A stretch of 17,971 bases of DNA from positions 1-17,971 of the forward strand of contig CAUZRD010000023.1 of the NCBI GenBank assembly GCA_963582255.1, in the 5' to 3' direction. The notes under the pieces were generated by a model. The model worked only from the letters and a program-made list of their open reading frames with translations. It was not told the origin of the DNA and did no database searches. Source of the DNA: CAUZRD01 sp963582255 (GTDB lineage: Bacteria > Pseudomonadota > Alphaproteobacteria > Rhizobiales > TMED25). A program made the position numbers and the translations under genes. Shown piece after piece: positions 5,473 to 13,902 of this stretch. Position 1 is the first letter of the stretch. Every line of letters begins with the position of its first letter.

Positions 5473-7131
5473 ATGGCTGCAAAGGAAGTCAAATTTTCGA
5501 CTGATGCGCGCACGAGTATGCTCGCTGGTGTCGATATTCTGGCCAACGCGGTAAAAGTTACACTCGGCCCGAAAGGTCGCAATGTCGTTCTCGACAAGTC
5601 GTTTGGTGCACCGCGCATCACCAAAGACGGCGTAACGGTTGCCAAAGAAATAGAGCTTGAAGATAAGTTCGAAAACATGGGTGTGCAAATGCTGCGCGAA
5701 GTCGCATCCAAAACCAATGACGTTGGTGGCGATGGCACCACCACCGCGACCGTTTTGGCCGCGTCCATCATTCGTGAAGGTGCCAAGTCTGTTGCCGCGG
5801 GCATGAACCCGATGGATCTGAAGCGCGGTGTTGAATTGGCCGTGACTTCTGCCCTCTCCGATCTTGAGAGCCGCTCTAAGCCAATCAAAAACTCAGCTGA
5901 AGTTGCGCAAATTGGCACGATCTCCGCCAATGGCGAAGCCATCATCGGTAATAAAATTGCCGAAGCTATGCAGAAAGTTGGCAACGACGGTGTCATAACG
6001 GTTGAAGAGTCCAAGGCTCTTGAATTTGAGCTTGATACAGTCGAAGGCATGCAGTTCGATCGAGGATACCTATCTCCTTATTTCATCACCAACGCTGAAA
6101 AGATGGTGACGGAACTCGAAGATCCCTACATTCTTCTGCACGAAAAGAAGCTCTCAAACCTACAGGCTATGCTGCCGGTTCTCGAAGCTGTTGTTCAGGC
6201 TAGTCGTCCTCTCCTCATCATTGCTGAAGATGTGGAAGGCGAGGCGCTTGCCACTCTCGTGGTAAATAAGCTCCGCGGCGGCCTCAAAGTGGCTGCAGTC
6301 AAGGCACCTGGATTCGGAGACCGTCGCAAGGCCATGCTCGAAGACATCGCCATTTTAACCGGCGGACAGGTCATTTCCGAAGACATCGGCATCAAGCTTG
6401 AAAATGTTAATCTCCAAATGCTCGGCACTGCCAAGCGGGTGTCAATCACCAAGGAAGAGACCACTATCGTAGACGGCGCTGGAAAAAAGTCAGAGATCCA
6501 GGGCCGCGTTAGCCAGATCCGTCAGCAGATAGAGGAAACTACCTCTGATTATGATAGTGAGAAGCTGCAGGAGCGTCTGGCCAAACTCGCCGGCGGTGTC
6601 GCAGTAATTCGTGTCGGTGGTGCCACTGAAATCGAAGTAAAGGAACGCAAAGACCGCGTCGATGACGCGCTTAATGCAACCCGCGCTGCGGTAGAAGAAG
6701 GCATCGTTCCAGGTGGTGGCGTGGCACTTCTTCGCTGCTCCGAAGCCATCAAAAAGCTGTCCAACCCAAATGCCGACATTCAGGCCGGCATTAATATTGT
6801 GCTGCGGGCTTTACAAGCGCCAATCCGTCAGATTGTCGAAAATGCTGGTGTTGAAGCATCAATCGTGGTTGCCAAGATCCTAGAAAGCAAGAGCGCAACC
6901 TTTGGCTTTGATGCCCAGGCTGAGCAATATGGGGATCTTGTCAAAGCAGGTATCATCGATCCAACCAAGGTCGTTCGCACCGCTCTTCAAAATGCAGCAT
7001 CTGTTGCCGGCCTACTAATCACGACCGAAGCAATGGTCGCTGAAGTACCCGAGCCTAAGGGCGCAGGCGGCGGCGGAATGCCCGGCGGCGGCGGAATGCC
7101 CGACATGGGCGGCATGGGCGGCATGATGTAA
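5473..7131 (+). CDS. groEL: chaperonin GroEL (60 kDa)
   Basis: An ATP-driven tetradecameric chaperonin that folds cytosolic proteins together with GroES. The 552-residue protein is full length. It shows VTLGPKGRNVV and FGAPRITKDG near the N terminus, the ATP-binding GDGTTTATVLA (about residues 86-96), the apical-domain region ERGYLSPYF-like segment (here DRGYLSPYF), GFGDRRKAMLEDIA, VDDALNATRAAVEEGIVPGGG and the Gly/Met-rich C-terminal tail. The alphaproteobacterial flavour is clear. The ribosome-binding site AAGAAGAGG precedes the ATG by 10 bases. The tail contains a perfect in-frame 18-bp duplication (7066-7101) coding GGGGMP twice. Only one groEL is seen in this window, and the intact operon with CIRCE suggests it is the housekeeping copy. 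Confidence 0.98.
   Translation: MAAKEVKFSTDARTSMLAGVDILANAVKVTLGPKGRNVVLDKSFGAPRITKDGVTVAKEIELEDKFENMGVQMLREVASKTNDVGGDGTTTATVLAASIIREGAKSVAAGMNPMDLKRGVELAVTSALSDLESRSKPIKNSAEVAQIGTISANGEAIIGNKIAEAMQKVGNDGVITVEESKALEFELDTVEGMQFDRGYLSPYFITNAEKMVTELEDPYILLHEKKLSNLQAMLPVLEAVVQASRPLLIIAEDVEGEALATLVVNKLRGGLKVAAVKAPGFGDRRKAMLEDIAILTGGQVISEDIGIKLENVNLQMLGTAKRVSITKEETTIVDGAGKKSEIQGRVSQIRQQIEETTSDYDSEKLQERLAKLAGGVAVIRVGGATEIEVKERKDRVDDALNATRAAVEEGIVPGGGVALLRCSEAIKKLSNPNADIQAGINIVLRALQAPIRQIVENAGVEASIVVAKILESKSATFGFDAQAEQYGDLVKAGIIDPTKVVRTALQNAASVAGLLITTEAMVAEVPEPKGAGGGGMPGGGGMPDMGGMGGMM
7066..7101 (+). repeat. 18-bp tandem repeat in the groEL tail
   Basis: Two perfect adjacent copies of GGCGGCGGCGGAATGCCC in frame code GGGGMP-GGGGMP. 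Repeats in this tail are known to vary in number between GroEL proteins. Confidence 0.85.
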
Positions 7132-7155
7132 TCATCCGGCTCTATATAAAAATTG

Positions 7156-7186
7156 AAAAGGCCGCCTAGAGGGCGGCCTTTTTATT
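7156..7186. terminator. bidirectional rho-independent terminator between groEL and hisG
   Basis: The stem GGCCGCC/GGCGGCC (7160-7178) with a five-base loop is followed by TTTTTATTTT on the plus strand and preceded by AAAA, so the minus-strand copy also ends in a T-run. It begins 25 bases after the groEL stop and can also stop the convergent hisSZG transcript. Confidence 0.9.
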
Positions 7187-7313
7187 TTAAAAGCATTTCA
7201 TCGCAAGTGATTAGCTCAGAACCAGAAACCATGCGCCCAAAACACCAACATTCCAGATATCATCACACACCTTCAGCTGATTGCCGACGGCGATCAAACC
7301 CATCTAACCAACT

Positions 7314-8291
7314 CTAACAAGCTTCTTCTAATCGCTTAATTAGTTGCTCATATAGGGAATTTCTGGACTCAAAAATATAATCTTGTCGGGACACTGTCAC
7401 CCGGCCGGCACCCATTGTTCGAAGTGCCCTAGTAACTTCATAAAGACGGTCCTGGCGAACCAGTAGTTCAAGCGCTCCATTGCGCTGATCGGAAAGTTCA
7501 ATACCACCGGCATCATCGATAAGCTCATCGAAAAAATTGGCCCTCCGAGATCCCATATTGGTACCAACCAGAAAAACATCTCGCGCACGCGCTTCTGCCG
7601 CAACAAGACCAAGAACATGGGCAAGTGTGTCGCGTGCGCCCTCATTCCAATCCGCTACAAGACTCGCTACAAGACAGGCTTCGCTCTTTAATATGGCTCC
7701 ATCGTCTAGAACCTTCAATCCATTGGCGGCAAGTGTTGATCCCGTGGTTGTAATATCCACGATGATTTCTGCGGTGCCCGCGATGGGCGCGCCTTCAGTT
7801 GCCCCAAGGCTTTCAACCACTCGGTAGTCGGCAATCCCAAATGACGAAAAATACGCCTGAGTTAGATTAATATATTTGGTCGCGACCCTCATTCTACGCC
7901 CATGCCTCAAGCGAAAAGCATGCGCAACATCGTCAAGATCATCCATCGTAGAAACATCAATCCACGATTGAGGAACAGCTACAACAACCGTGGTCTCACC
8001 AAACCCAAGCTTAGTCAAAACCTCAACCCGAGTTCTAGGATTGACCATGGATTCGTGAATCAAATCCTCGCCCGTTACACCAAGATGAACTGATCCAGAT
8101 GCAATCTCGCGTGCAATTTCTGCAGCCGGGAGAAAGGCTATTTCAGCGCCCTCTACCCCAGCAATTCTCCCACAATAGTTTCTCATACCGCGCGGCCGTT
8201 CGAGCCGAAGACCTGCGCGGGCAAAAAAGACACAAGCATTTTCTTCCAAACGACCCTTACTTGGAACAGCTAGTACAAGAGGCCCACTCAT
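7314..8291 (-). CDS. hisG: ATP phosphoribosyltransferase, long form
   Basis: First enzyme of histidine synthesis: ATP and PRPP give N1-(5-phosphoribosyl)-ATP. Visible marks are LAVPSKGRL at the N terminus, LGVTGEDLI (about residues 71-79) and the PRPP-binding strand-loop EIIVDITTTGSTLAANGLKVL. The 325-residue length exceeds the short form (about 210-230) that usually pairs with HisZ. After residue about 235 there is an added domain ending LELLVRQDRLYEVTRAL..MGAGRVTVSRQDYIF, which resembles the ACT-like HisG_C regulatory domain of long forms. The start ATG overlaps the hisZ stop (ATGA) and has GGAGAG five bases upstream. Long HisG with HisZ occurs in some alphaproteobacteria as I recall, and may combine two modes of histidine feedback. 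Confidence 0.93.
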   Translation of the reverse strand: MSGPLVLAVPSKGRLEENACVFFARAGLRLERPRGMRNYCGRIAGVEGAEIAFLPAAEIAREIASGSVHLGVTGEDLIHESMVNPRTRVEVLTKLGFGETTVVVAVPQSWIDVSTMDDLDDVAHAFRLRHGRRMRVATKYINLTQAYFSSFGIADYRVVESLGATEGAPIAGTAEIIVDITTTGSTLAANGLKVLDDGAILKSEACLVASLVADWNEGARDTLAHVLGLVAAEARARDVFLVGTNMGSRRANFFDELIDDAGGIELSDQRNGALELLVRQDRLYEVTRALRTMGAGRVTVSRQDYIFESRNSLYEQLIKRLEEAC

Positions 8292-9448
8292 TTATGCTCT
8301 CCGGAAAGAAAGACAAGCCTATCGATATAGATCGAGCAGCCAACAGCGGATAGCGTATTTGAATCACCGATGTCACTTAAGAAGTTGTCATATCGGCCGC
8401 CGCTTGCAAGTGGTCCGACAGCCTGCGTGATCTGATCATGTGCTTCAAATACAAAGCCAGTATAATACTCAATTCTCCGGCCAACTGTGGTGGAAAAGAC
8501 TGCATCATCCAGATTTATTGCAAGATTTTCTGCAATCTCAAGACGCTTTTCAAACCCCCCTATGGAAGAGTTTAGATCTAGTCCGGCCCGGCGTGCAAAG
8601 TCGCGCAACTGGCCCGGCGCATCTTTAGCATTAGCTTCGATGGATAGAAATTTATCGATCAACTCACCTACTTCAAGCGAAGGGCGTTCGCCCTCAGCCT
8701 CGCGAGCTTTTTGCGCATAACGGGCAGCAATTTCATCAGCCTCCCGCCCGCCCGCTCCGCTCACACCCGCAATTGCCATAACTTCGGCTATGATCACGCG
8801 CGCATCTTCACGTTCCATGCGCGACAACGAACCCCCAAGAGCAGCTTCATCTGGCATAGTAATTGATGATTTTTGCAACAGCGATAACACCATATCTTCT
8901 GATAACGTATGGCGCCAATATAGACGGCGAAGACGGCCACTCCACATTTCCCCAAGATTTAGCGAGCCTATCAGCGCTTCGAAGAGACCCACATCCCCCA
9001 ATATAAGCTTGGGCGAACCTATGCCCGCACGTTGTAGGGCGCACACCGCTAAAGCAAGAGTATCAGCATCCGCTTCAGCCGCATTACCAGCTCCGAAATT
9101 CTCAATCCCAACCTGCCGAAACTCCGCCGACACACGTGTTAATTCATCCGGATTAGGATAACGAAAAGCGAAGCCAGAATAGGAGTAACGCCCCCCATCT
9201 GGAGGTCCATTTGCGATTTGCCAATGCGCCAGAGGCAGAGTAAAATCTGGTCTCATAGAAAATTCGGTACCATCGGGTGCGGTGGTAATCAAAAGACGCT
9301 TCCGAATGCTTTCGCCCATGTGATCGAGCACCGCGTCAGCGGGCAACATCATACCCGGCTCGATGGGCAGATAACCTTCACCAGCAAAATATTGAGCCAA
9401 TTCACGCATAAGCGCTTCGGCACTATCAGAAAAATGTGCGACATTCAT
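8288..9448 (-). CDS. hisZ: ATP phosphoribosyltransferase regulatory subunit
   Basis: HisZ is a histidyl-tRNA-synthetase paralogue without aminoacylation activity; it binds HisG and confers activity and histidine inhibition. The 386-residue protein keeps the class II synthetase core: a motif-2-like segment (SYSGFAFRYPNPDELTR), EFRQVGIENFG, and near the C terminus a residual histidine-binding signature GRRIEYYTGFVFE followed by ASGGRYDNFL. It lacks the C-terminal anticodon-binding domain present in the HisS just upstream. It overlaps both neighbours by four bases (ATGA at each junction), indicating translational coupling; no strong ribosome-binding site of its own is visible. Made next to HisS, it illustrates the shared ancestry of the two proteins. 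Confidence 0.93.
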   Translation of the reverse strand: MNVAHFSDSAEALMRELAQYFAGEGYLPIEPGMMLPADAVLDHMGESIRKRLLITTAPDGTEFSMRPDFTLPLAHWQIANGPPDGGRYSYSGFAFRYPNPDELTRVSAEFRQVGIENFGAGNAAEADADTLALAVCALQRAGIGSPKLILGDVGLFEALIGSLNLGEMWSGRLRRLYWRHTLSEDMVLSLLQKSSITMPDEAALGGSLSRMEREDARVIIAEVMAIAGVSGAGGREADEIAARYAQKAREAEGERPSLEVGELIDKFLSIEANAKDAPGQLRDFARRAGLDLNSSIGGFEKRLEIAENLAINLDDAVFSTTVGRRIEYYTGFVFEAHDQITQAVGPLASGGRYDNFLSDIGDSNTLSAVGCSIYIDRLVFLSGEHK

Positions 9449-10959
9449 GACGATGACCCAGGCTCGAGCCCATGACGACTGAGGTAGGCTATTACTGTTT
9501 CAACCATACGCTGGCGTTCCACGGTTTCTTGTGCCGGTCGGCTAGATATCCACTCGGTACGATTGCTTATTTCACCAGCCAACCTCTCGCCCTCGATCAG
9601 ATCTTTGACCGTCACGACACCGCTTTCACGCTCAATTGTCCCCTCGATCACGACCACCGGTGCTCTCCGGCGATTAGCGTATTTCATCTGCGCCTTCATG
9701 CCGGAAGTTCCAAGATAGGGCTCGGCACGTACTCCAGCATAATGTAATTCTTGCGCCATAGCGTGATAACCAGCCTGCTCATCATGGTCCATCGCCAGAA
9801 TAACCACCGGTCCGCGAACATTATCTTCACCAGCCCTATTCAAGAATTTAAGCGCGGCAAAAAGCCTGCTAATGCCAACTGAATAACCCGTGGAAGGCAC
9901 GCTCTGTCCACTAAATCTGGAAACCAAGTCATCATAGCGCCCCCCCCCGCCAACAGAGCCAAAGCGAACGGGCCGTCCATCAGCACCATTTGCCTCGAAC
10001 ATCAATTCCGCTTCAAACACAGCGCCGGTGTAGTATTCAAGGCCACGCACAACCGAAGGGTCAAATGAAATCTGCGTCTCACCATATCCGCATGCGTTCA
10101 GCTGTTCACCAATCTGACTGAGTTCTTCCAACCCGGCATCACCAACATCCGATCCACTAGCAAATTTGGCCATCTCACTAAGAGTATCAGTTCGGTTTGA
10201 CCTCTGTGATTGAGCAAATCCCATCACCTTATCAATTTGGTCTGAACTAAGATCGGCACCACGTGTGAAATCACCTGAATCGTCCTTGCGTCCAGCCCCT
10301 AGCAAAAGCCGAACGCCCGGAGCTCCCAGCCGATCAAGCTTGTCAATAGCCCGCAGCACCATCAAACGCTGGCATGCACCCTCGCTCTCATCACCGGCAA
10401 GATCAAGATTAGCAAGAACACCATCCATTAGCTTTCGGTTTGAGACGCGAACCATATACTCCCCGCGATCAATACCAACTGCTTCAAGACCATCGGCCGC
10501 GATCATTGCCATCTCCGCATCAGCTGCCGAATTTGCAGTTCCTACCGTATCTACGTCCATTTGCAAGAATTCCCGAAACCTCCCCGGTCCCGGTTTTTCA
10601 TTGCGCCACACTGAGCCAAACTGATAACGCCGGAACGGCTTGGCCAGTTGATCAAAGTTCTCCGCAACATAGCGAGCCAAAGGAGCGGTCAAATCATAGC
10701 GCAGCGACATCCACTGCTTATCATCGTCAAGCAGCGAAAAGACCCCTTGATTAGGGCGATCTAGATCGGGAAGATATTTTCCAAGAGCTTGAGTGTACTC
10801 GAACGATGAGGTTGATAGTGGTTCAAATCCACGAATTTCATAAATGCTTGAAAGCTTGGAAATCATGAGTCGCGTGGCACGCACTTCCTCGCCTACCTCA
10901 TCATGAAATCCCCGCGGCAGCTCCGCTTTCGGGCGGATTGGCATTGCACGCTTGTTCAT
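9445..10959 (-). CDS. hisS: histidyl-tRNA synthetase, alphaproteobacterial type
   Basis: Charges tRNA-His with histidine in the cytoplasm. At 504 residues it is longer than the roughly 425-residue standard bacterial enzyme. It has motif 1 (PRGFHDE onward), motif 2 as FGSVWRNEKPGPGRFREFLQ, the histidine signature RGLEYYTGAVFE, a Gly-rich SVGGGGRYDDLV, motif 3 with GYSVGISRLFAAL, and a C-terminal anticodon-binding domain (from about residue 385, VVILAMDHDEQ) containing MKYANRRRAPVVVIEG and VKDLIEGERLAGEI. 'NEKPGPGRFREF' in motif 2, instead of the common '.ERPQ.GR.RQFHQ', is typical of the alphaproteobacterial group whose tRNA-His lacks the extra G-1 base. It is the first gene of the hisS-hisZ-hisG operon. 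A second ATG at codon 6 is an alternative start. Confidence 0.95.
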   Translation of the reverse strand: MNKRAMPIRPKAELPRGFHDEVGEEVRATRLMISKLSSIYEIRGFEPLSTSSFEYTQALGKYLPDLDRPNQGVFSLLDDDKQWMSLRYDLTAPLARYVAENFDQLAKPFRRYQFGSVWRNEKPGPGRFREFLQMDVDTVGTANSAADAEMAMIAADGLEAVGIDRGEYMVRVSNRKLMDGVLANLDLAGDESEGACQRLMVLRAIDKLDRLGAPGVRLLLGAGRKDDSGDFTRGADLSSDQIDKVMGFAQSQRSNRTDTLSEMAKFASGSDVGDAGLEELSQIGEQLNACGYGETQISFDPSVVRGLEYYTGAVFEAELMFEANGADGRPVRFGSVGGGGRYDDLVSRFSGQSVPSTGYSVGISRLFAALKFLNRAGEDNVRGPVVILAMDHDEQAGYHAMAQELHYAGVRAEPYLGTSGMKAQMKYANRRRAPVVVIEGTIERESGVVTVKDLIEGERLAGEISNRTEWISSRPAQETVERQRMVETVIAYLSRHGLEPGSSS

Positions 10960-11165
10960 TTTTAAGACCTGATTGACTTTGGCCGCACGGTTCTCGATGG
11001 TAACGCTGCAACCTTATACTAGCATTTCACGCTGATTCGGTGCCGCTTCTAACCGATACACGTAAGACCAGCAAGTCTTGCCCAATTTATTGGCATAAAA
11101 CCGAGCACCGCGTCGACATCACCTTCGCAGACCTTACAGACATTTTTTCATTGTTTCCTGGATCA

Positions 11166-11186
11166 TAAAATTCAACAAGAATTTTA
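11166..11186. promoter_or_regulatory. candidate operator upstream of ald
   Basis: TAAAATTC-AACAA-GAATTTTA is a perfect inverted repeat with 8-bp arms and a five-base centre, about 200 bases before the ald start. AT-rich palindromes of this form are typical for Lrp/AsnC-family regulators, and ald genes are commonly controlled by such proteins (AldR, BkdR types). The regulator itself is not in the window. Confidence 0.35.
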
Positions 11187-11312
11187 CGATTACCTTCACC
11201 AACATTACATTTTTGCGCAGACTTCTGCATTGAACTAGCGCCACGACCTCACTCAACACTAAACGCTTTAACCTCTCGTCGCATAATCCGTTTCCCCGCA
11301 ATAACTATTCTT

Positions 11313-11340
11313 TTGAAATTAACAGCCGTTTGCTAACAAT
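11313..11340 (+). promoter_or_regulatory. possible ald promoter
   Basis: TTGAAA (11313-11318) followed after 15-16 bases by TAACAAT (11334-11340) is a fair sigma70-like pair, placing the transcript start near 11347 and leaving a leader of about 43 bases. The -10 is weak, so the gene may need an activator. Confidence 0.3.
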
Positions 11341-11389
11341 CTATTTGTTCAGCGCTACAAATAACGAACTTAACCCAAGGAAAAGTAAA

Positions 11390-12508
11390 ATGCTGATAGG
11401 CGTTCCAAAAGAGACCAAGGAGCATGAATACCGAATAGGATTAACTCCGGGTAGCGTTCGTGAATTGACCCATCGGGGTCACTCCGTGATCGTAGAAACT
11501 GATGCTGGCACCGCGATCGGATTGACCGACCCCGACTATCAAAACGCCGGCGCTGAAATAGTCGGAAGCGCCGAAGATATATTCTCGCGTGCCAAAATGG
11601 TTGTGAAAGTCAAAGAGCCCCAGCCAATTGAGTGCGCACAGCTACAAGATGGCCAGATTCTCTTCACATATTTGCATCTTGCCGCCGATCGTCCGCAAGC
11701 CGAATCACTATTAAGCCGTGGAGTTACTGCGATCGCGTATGAAACCGTCACCGATTCCGAAGGAGGGTTGCCGTTGCTAGCGCCGATGAGTGAGGTTGCT
11801 GGCCGCATGTCGGTCCAAGCCGGCGCTAATGCGCTTGAAATGGACACTGGCGGCAGAGGCGTGCTGTTGGGCGGCGTACCAGGGGTCACAGCTGCCAATG
11901 TTGTTGTTATTGGCGGCGGCGTAGCCGGCACTAATGCCGCCCGCATGGCAATGGGACTTGAGGCAAAAGTTACCGTCCTCGATAACGATTTGCGCCGTCT
12001 TTATGCTCTCGATCTGCAATTCGGACCAACCTTGAACACAATCTATTCAACCGTTGCATCAATCGAAGACTATGTTCTTCAAGCTGACCTCGTAATCGGT
12101 GCGGTTTTGGTCCCCGGAGGGTCCACGCCTTGCTTGGTGACCGAACAGATGGTCAAACAGATGCGCCGCGGATCAGTGCTGGTTGATATTTCAATCGATC
12201 AGGGCGGCTGTTTTGAAACATCGATTCCGACCTCCCATTCACAGCCTACATATGTACGCCATGAAGTGGTACATTATTGCGTAACCAATATGCCCGGAGC
12301 TGTCGCACGCACATCAACATTTGCGCTGAACAATGCAACTCTACCCTACACGCTCGCATTGGCTGACAAAAACGTCCACAAAGCGCTCTGCGATGATACC
12401 CACTTGCGAAATGGTCTGAATACCATGGGCGGTCATCTAACCCATGCCACTGTTGCCGAAGCGTTGAATGTCGATCATAAACCCGCAAGTGATGCGCTCG
12501 AGCTTTGA
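11390..12508 (+). CDS. ald: alanine dehydrogenase
   Basis: Interconverts L-alanine and pyruvate plus ammonia with NAD(H). The 372-residue length matches the hexameric family. Key residues are at their usual places: Arg15 and Lys75 (VKVKEPQP) bind substrate, His96 (TYLHLA) and Asp270 (SIDQGG) are catalytic, and the Rossmann loop GGGVAG (175-180) with Asp198 binds NAD. I chose the ATG at 11390 because AAGGAAAAG precedes it and MLIGVPKETKEHEYR is the family's N terminus; an in-frame codon 20 positions upstream would add an unrelated leader. The gene is monocistronic, divergent from hisS, and converges on glcF with only 42 bases between stops. A T5 run follows the stop but no good stem was found. 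Confidence 0.96.
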   Translation: MLIGVPKETKEHEYRIGLTPGSVRELTHRGHSVIVETDAGTAIGLTDPDYQNAGAEIVGSAEDIFSRAKMVVKVKEPQPIECAQLQDGQILFTYLHLAADRPQAESLLSRGVTAIAYETVTDSEGGLPLLAPMSEVAGRMSVQAGANALEMDTGGRGVLLGGVPGVTAANVVVIGGGVAGTNAARMAMGLEAKVTVLDNDLRRLYALDLQFGPTLNTIYSTVASIEDYVLQADLVIGAVLVPGGSTPCLVTEQMVKQMRRGSVLVDISIDQGGCFETSIPTSHSQPTYVRHEVVHYCVTNMPGAVARTSTFALNNATLPYTLALADKNVHKALCDDTHLRNGLNTMGGHLTHATVAEALNVDHKPASDALEL

Positions 12509-12550
12509 CCCCATCTTGAGTGTCACACCACCAGCGGGCGTTTTTATCTA

Positions 12551-13894
12551 TCAGCCAACCAACACATCACTCTCAGTGTCTACGACCGTTTCAGTGGCAT
12601 GTCTTCCTTCCATGATCTGCGGCATATCTCCGCCACTTGCCCAATCAAGGAGCTCTACACTATGGACTATGGGGATGTTACAGCCGGCTGCTATCTGATT
12701 GATGCATCCAATATTTCCCGTCGCCACGACATCCGGTAATACTTTTTCAATATTGGAAACTTTTCGGCTACGCAGAGCCTCCGCAATTTCCGGCTGAAGA
12801 ATATTGTATGTGCCCGCAGATCCGCAACACAAATGGCCTTCAGGCACATCAATCACCTCAAATCCAGCCTGTTTGAGTAAATGGTACGGCTCCGAGTTAA
12901 TTTTCTGCCCGTGCTGCAAGGAGCATGCCGCGTGATAAGCAACGCGCAGCTTGGGCACATGTGCTGAAGGTCTAAAACTACGTTCAACCATAAATTCGTG
13001 AATGTCTTTGGCTAATCCCGCTATCCTCTCCGCTTTTACCGTATAGTTGGGGTCATCGCGCAGCATATGGGCGTAATCCTTAATTGTGGTGCCGCAGCCT
13101 GATGTCGTGATGATAATCGCCTCAAACTCGGTGCGTTTGATCTCGGCGGTCCAAAGATTAATCATCCGACGCGCTGCTTTTAGCGCCTCTTCCTTGCGGC
13201 CCATATGATGGGCTAATGAACCGCAACAACCCTCTCCGCGAGATATCATTACTTCAAATCCATGCCGCGTGAGAAGATTGATGGTAGACCGCATGATCTC
13301 AGGGCGCAGCGTTGGCTGAACGCATCCTTGCATCACTAAAACCCGGCCAACGCTTTTATACGGCACGCAGACCTCAATCTTCTTCATCCGGGGAAGCCGG
13401 CGCGGCGCTAAAGATAACAGAGCAGAGAAACGGTCAAGACTAGAGAACTTTTTTAAAATCGGTGCCAAAGGGCGCAAAAACAGCGAGACGATGACGGCTA
13501 GTTTAAACAGCTTCCGCCTTGGCAAAATGAAAGCCAAGAATGCACGCAACATTCGATCTTCAAACGATCGCTGATAAGTTCGTGCTATATGCACGCGAGC
13601 GTAATCGATCAGATGCATGTAGTTGACGCCCGACGGACAGGTGCTCATACATGAAAAACAAGACAGGCAGCGATCCACATGGGTGACTATCTCATCACTA
13701 GCGTCACGATCATTTTCCAGCATGTCCTTGATTAGATTAATACGCCCTCGCGGACTGTCGAGTTCATCACCTAGCAAAACATATGTAGGGCAAGTCGCGA
13801 TACAAAAACCGCAATGCACGCAATTACGGAGAATTTTCTCGCTAGCGGCCACATCTGGATTTTCCAGCTGTTTTTTAGTGAACTCTGTGCGCAT
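12551..13894 (-). CDS. glcF: glycolate oxidase iron-sulfur subunit
   Basis: Electron-transfer subunit of the membrane-associated glycolate oxidase complex GlcDEF. Two [4Fe-4S] motifs lie near the N terminus: CVHCGFCIATCP (Cys25, 28, 31, 35) and CLSCFSCMSTCP (Cys76, 79, 82, 86). Two CCG (heterodisulfide-reductase-like) domains follow, with GEGCCGSLAHHMG and GHLCCGSAGTYN. A hydrophobic stretch around residues 121-145 (MLRAFLAFILPRRKLFKLAV) may lie against the membrane. The ATG at 13894 has GAGG six bases upstream, within the end of glcE; an in-frame TTG at 13906 overlaps that site and is unlikely. The stop of glcE is eight bases before the start, so the genes are cotranscribed. The 447-residue length is slightly above the common 405-440 because of a polar C-terminal tail after LLDWASGG. 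Confidence 0.93.
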   Translation of the reverse strand: MRTEFTKKQLENPDVAASEKILRNCVHCGFCIATCPTYVLLGDELDSPRGRINLIKDMLENDRDASDEIVTHVDRCLSCFSCMSTCPSGVNYMHLIDYARVHIARTYQRSFEDRMLRAFLAFILPRRKLFKLAVIVSLFLRPLAPILKKFSSLDRFSALLSLAPRRLPRMKKIEVCVPYKSVGRVLVMQGCVQPTLRPEIMRSTINLLTRHGFEVMISRGEGCCGSLAHHMGRKEEALKAARRMINLWTAEIKRTEFEAIIITTSGCGTTIKDYAHMLRDDPNYTVKAERIAGLAKDIHEFMVERSFRPSAHVPKLRVAYHAACSLQHGQKINSEPYHLLKQAGFEVIDVPEGHLCCGSAGTYNILQPEIAEALRSRKVSNIEKVLPDVVATGNIGCINQIAAGCNIPIVHSVELLDWASGGDMPQIMEGRHATETVVDTESDVLVG

Positions 13895-13902
13895 TATCGA
13901 CC

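Larger units (their letters stand above)
10960..11389. other. divergent regulatory spacer between hisS and ald
   Basis: These 430 bases separate the start codons of hisS (minus) and ald (plus), so they must hold both promoters. On the ald side a weak promoter and an 8-bp-arm inverted repeat (11166-11186) are visible. On the hisS side a possible -10 (TAGTAT or TATAAG on the minus strand near 11016-11023) has no clear -35. I saw no T-box, leader peptide rich in His codons, or other attenuator for the his operon. Confidence 0.5.

Noticed and set aside
5463..6050. Minus-strand open frame of 195 codons inside groEL
   Set aside because: Antisense shadow of a highly conserved gene; composition rich in Ser/Thr/Ala as expected from reversed GroEL codons.
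12509..12550. Terminator between the convergent ald and glcF genes
   Set aside because: A TTTTT run is present at 12540-12544, but no stable stem lies directly before it on the plus strand and none with a T-run is seen on the minus strand.
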